Assembly (NCBI GenBank): GCA_937989585.1
Contig: CALKRW010000030.1
Span: 1 to 16,901 of the forward strand
DNA from: an uncultured Porphyromonadaceae bacterium
GTDB taxonomy: Bacteria; Bacteroidota; Bacteroidia; Bacteroidales; Muribaculaceae
Direction: 5' to 3'
DNA: 16,901 nt
In this document: positions 15,900 through 16,901 of the stretch, in pieces
Layout: every line of letters begins with the position of its first letter
How positions within the stretch are numbered: position 1 is the first letter of the stretch
Program-made: the position numbers and the translations under genes
The notes under the pieces: model-generated
What the model saw: only the letters and a program-made list of their open reading frames with translations
Told to the model about the DNA's origin: nothing
Databases searched by the model: none

Positions 15900-16045
15900 G
15901 TTAATTGTGTTTTATGCTGTTTGATTATTATTTATCAAAATGCCAGTCTGTCACAAAGCCCAGTAGATGGTCTGTCTTATATAAACAACCATATGATGAG
16001 TTTTGTCAGATGGGTTGACTGTTATTTTCCGGTAGATTTTCATTC

Positions 16046-16077
16046 CAAAGGTAAACATATTCGGAAGCATGACGAAA
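16046..16077 (-). promoter_or_regulatory. Bacteroidetes-type promoter for guanine deaminase
   Basis: On the - strand, TTTC (16077-16074), 20 nt, then TACCTTTG (16053-16046), a perfect TAnnTTTG with a one-mismatch -33. The start would be near 16040, leaving a leader of about 140 nt before the ATG at 15899. The 15900-16234 gap otherwise holds only AT-rich sequence and the upstream region of the divergent gene. Confidence 0.6.
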
Positions 16078-16166
16078 TTTAATTTACTAAAAAAAGTTTC
16101 CGAGCATTCTCATGCCGAGGATGACGTTGAGCGGAATGGTTAATTTTACAGGCAGAATCAACAAAA

Positions 16167-16196
16167 TTGCTTGTGCGGTTGTTGGGAAAGTATAAT
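16167..16196 (+). promoter_or_regulatory. Possible sigma70-like promoter of the PepSY-like gene
   Basis: TTGCTT (16167-16172), 18 nt, TATAAT (16191-16196). It matches the enterobacterial rather than the Bacteroidetes consensus, and AT-rich DNA makes chance likely. No TAnnTTTG box is present upstream of this gene. Confidence 0.25.
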
Positions 16197-16234
16197 ATCC
16201 ATTAACAATATTTATCTTATAAATACTAAGTCTT

Positions 16235-16807
16235 ATGATTCAGAAGAACACATATTTTCAAGACGGAATATCACTTAAGGCGCGAGGTCTTACGCCCATC
16301 GTGAGGGGCAAAGACAGAAAAGGGCGTCGCCGCTCCAGCCACTATCAGACGCTGGCCGAATGCGCGGGAATGATCGCCGCATCGGTAGTAGCGTGTGTAA
16401 TCGTACTGCTTGCGCTTGCATCATGTTCGGACAACCATACATATGACCAGATGCCTGAGCGTGTTGACAATTTTATCGCAAGATACTTTCCCGGGTACAG
16501 CATAGACACCTATGATGACAGCGACAACGAAATACGCGTGAAACTAAAGAACGGTCCGGAGATTACATTCAACGACGACTATTACCTGAAAGAAATAATA
16601 GGTTACGGTGACCCCCTGCCACAGATGCTGCTCTATGACACACTTCCACCGGCATTGTACAAATACATTGAAGGTAACCGGAACCTAGGGCAAGTGTATA
16701 ACCTTGAGTTCACTCCACGGACGGTTTCGGTGGTCCTGCAGGACTACTCTCTGATTTACAATAACCAGACGGGAAAGATAACACAGGTAACGACACCACC
16801 GATGTAG
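16235..16807 (+). CDS. PepSY-like (beta-lactamase-inhibitor-like) lipoprotein
   Basis: 190 aa from the ATG at 16235. A hydrophobic segment at 46-63 ends in a lipobox, LASC, giving a probable lipidated C64 followed by SDN. Mature residues 73-187 hold two PepSY-like units of the Bacteroidetes secreted class. Unit one is MPERVDNFIARYFPGYSI...IRVKLKNGPEITFN; unit two is LPPALYKYIEG...YNLEF...VVLQDYSLIYN. Known: such proteins are small periplasmic or outer-membrane-attached proteins of unknown role, often near two-component or surface-protein genes. Odd point: 45 basic residues (KDRKGRRRSSH) precede the signal core, which is too long for a normal lipoprotein signal. An internal ATG at 16370 would remove them but leaves no positive n-region, so the start is uncertain. 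Confidence 0.75.
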   Translation: MIQKNTYFQDGISLKARGLTPIVRGKDRKGRRRSSHYQTLAECAGMIAASVVACVIVLLALASCSDNHTYDQMPERVDNFIARYFPGYSIDTYDDSDNEIRVKLKNGPEITFNDDYYLKEIIGYGDPLPQMLLYDTLPPALYKYIEGNRNLGQVYNLEFTPRTVSVVLQDYSLIYNNQTGKITQVTTPPM

Positions 16808-16851
16808 ACCCGGCATCGTGAAATAAACAGGACGGTGTGCCTGAAGTGAAG

Positions 16852-16901
16852 TGACCCCAAAAAGTTGGACAGATTATTAACTATCTTGATTGAGAAAGAG
16901 T
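16852..16901 (+). mobile_element. Left end of a probable IS3-family insertion sequence (partial)
   Basis: TGACCCCAAAAAGTTGGACA, starting at 16852, has the form of IS3-family (IS150-like) terminal inverted repeats seen in Bacteroidetes: TG start, CCCC, A-run, GTTGGACA. It lies 45 nt after the PepSY-like gene, and the window ends before any transposase start codon. The other end and the target duplication are not visible. Confidence 0.55.

Noticed and set aside
15900..16040. Purine riboswitch in the guaD leader
   Set aside because: The conserved TATA...ATATGG...TCTACC...GACTA core is not present in the right order; only an isolated ATATGG and a TCTAC occur.

Overview
The window looks like a chromosomal segment of a gut Bacteroidales bacterium, possibly Muribaculaceae-like (family level is a guess). 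Supporting signs: promoters of the Bacteroidetes type (TTTG about 19-21 nt before TAnnTTTG); almost no Shine-Dalgarno sequences; a BspA-type leucine-rich-repeat surface protein with a Bacteroidetes secretion-type tail; a PepSY-like lipoprotein; and a secreted S9 dipeptidyl peptidase IV. No ribosomal or tRNA gene is present to fix the taxonomy.

Region 1 (79-10316, + strand) holds six co-directional genes with gaps of 32-69 nt, a plausible single transcript or overlapping units. In order they are: a two-receiver PEP/pyruvate-binding-domain protein; a long coiled-coil protein whose last five residues are a perfect beta-clamp-binding peptide (QLSLF); dipeptidyl peptidase IV; a polytopic membrane protein with a soluble tail that faintly resembles a Nudix fold; the tRNA dimethylallyltransferase MiaA; and a secreted hypothetical protein. 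The DNA is visibly GC-rich here. The order reads as a conserved housekeeping-type neighbourhood, not as one pathway.

Region 2 (10531-14861, - strand) is visibly AT-richer. It holds a two-gene operon, an outer-membrane beta-barrel protein followed after 14 nt by a 1178-residue BspA-like LRR protein. Both carry signal peptides and probably act at the cell surface. A hairpin lies in the convergent gap after region 1.

Region 3 (about 14930-15290) contains no credible protein gene. On the - strand it has a textbook Bacteroidetes promoter (TTTG-N19-TAAATTTG). The roughly 320 nt that follow contain at least eight helices of 5-15 bp, including two long-range pairings that cross each other (a pseudoknot, or two alternative folds). 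I could not match it to tmRNA, RNase P RNA, 6S RNA or SRP RNA. This candidate structured noncoding RNA, or long leader of the surface-protein operon, is the most interesting feature of the window.

Region 4 (15320-16807) has a guanine deaminase gene on the - strand with its own intrinsic terminator and a long leader. Divergent from it is a PepSY-like lipoprotein gene on the + strand. The last 50 bases look like the left end of an IS3-family insertion sequence whose transposase lies outside the window.
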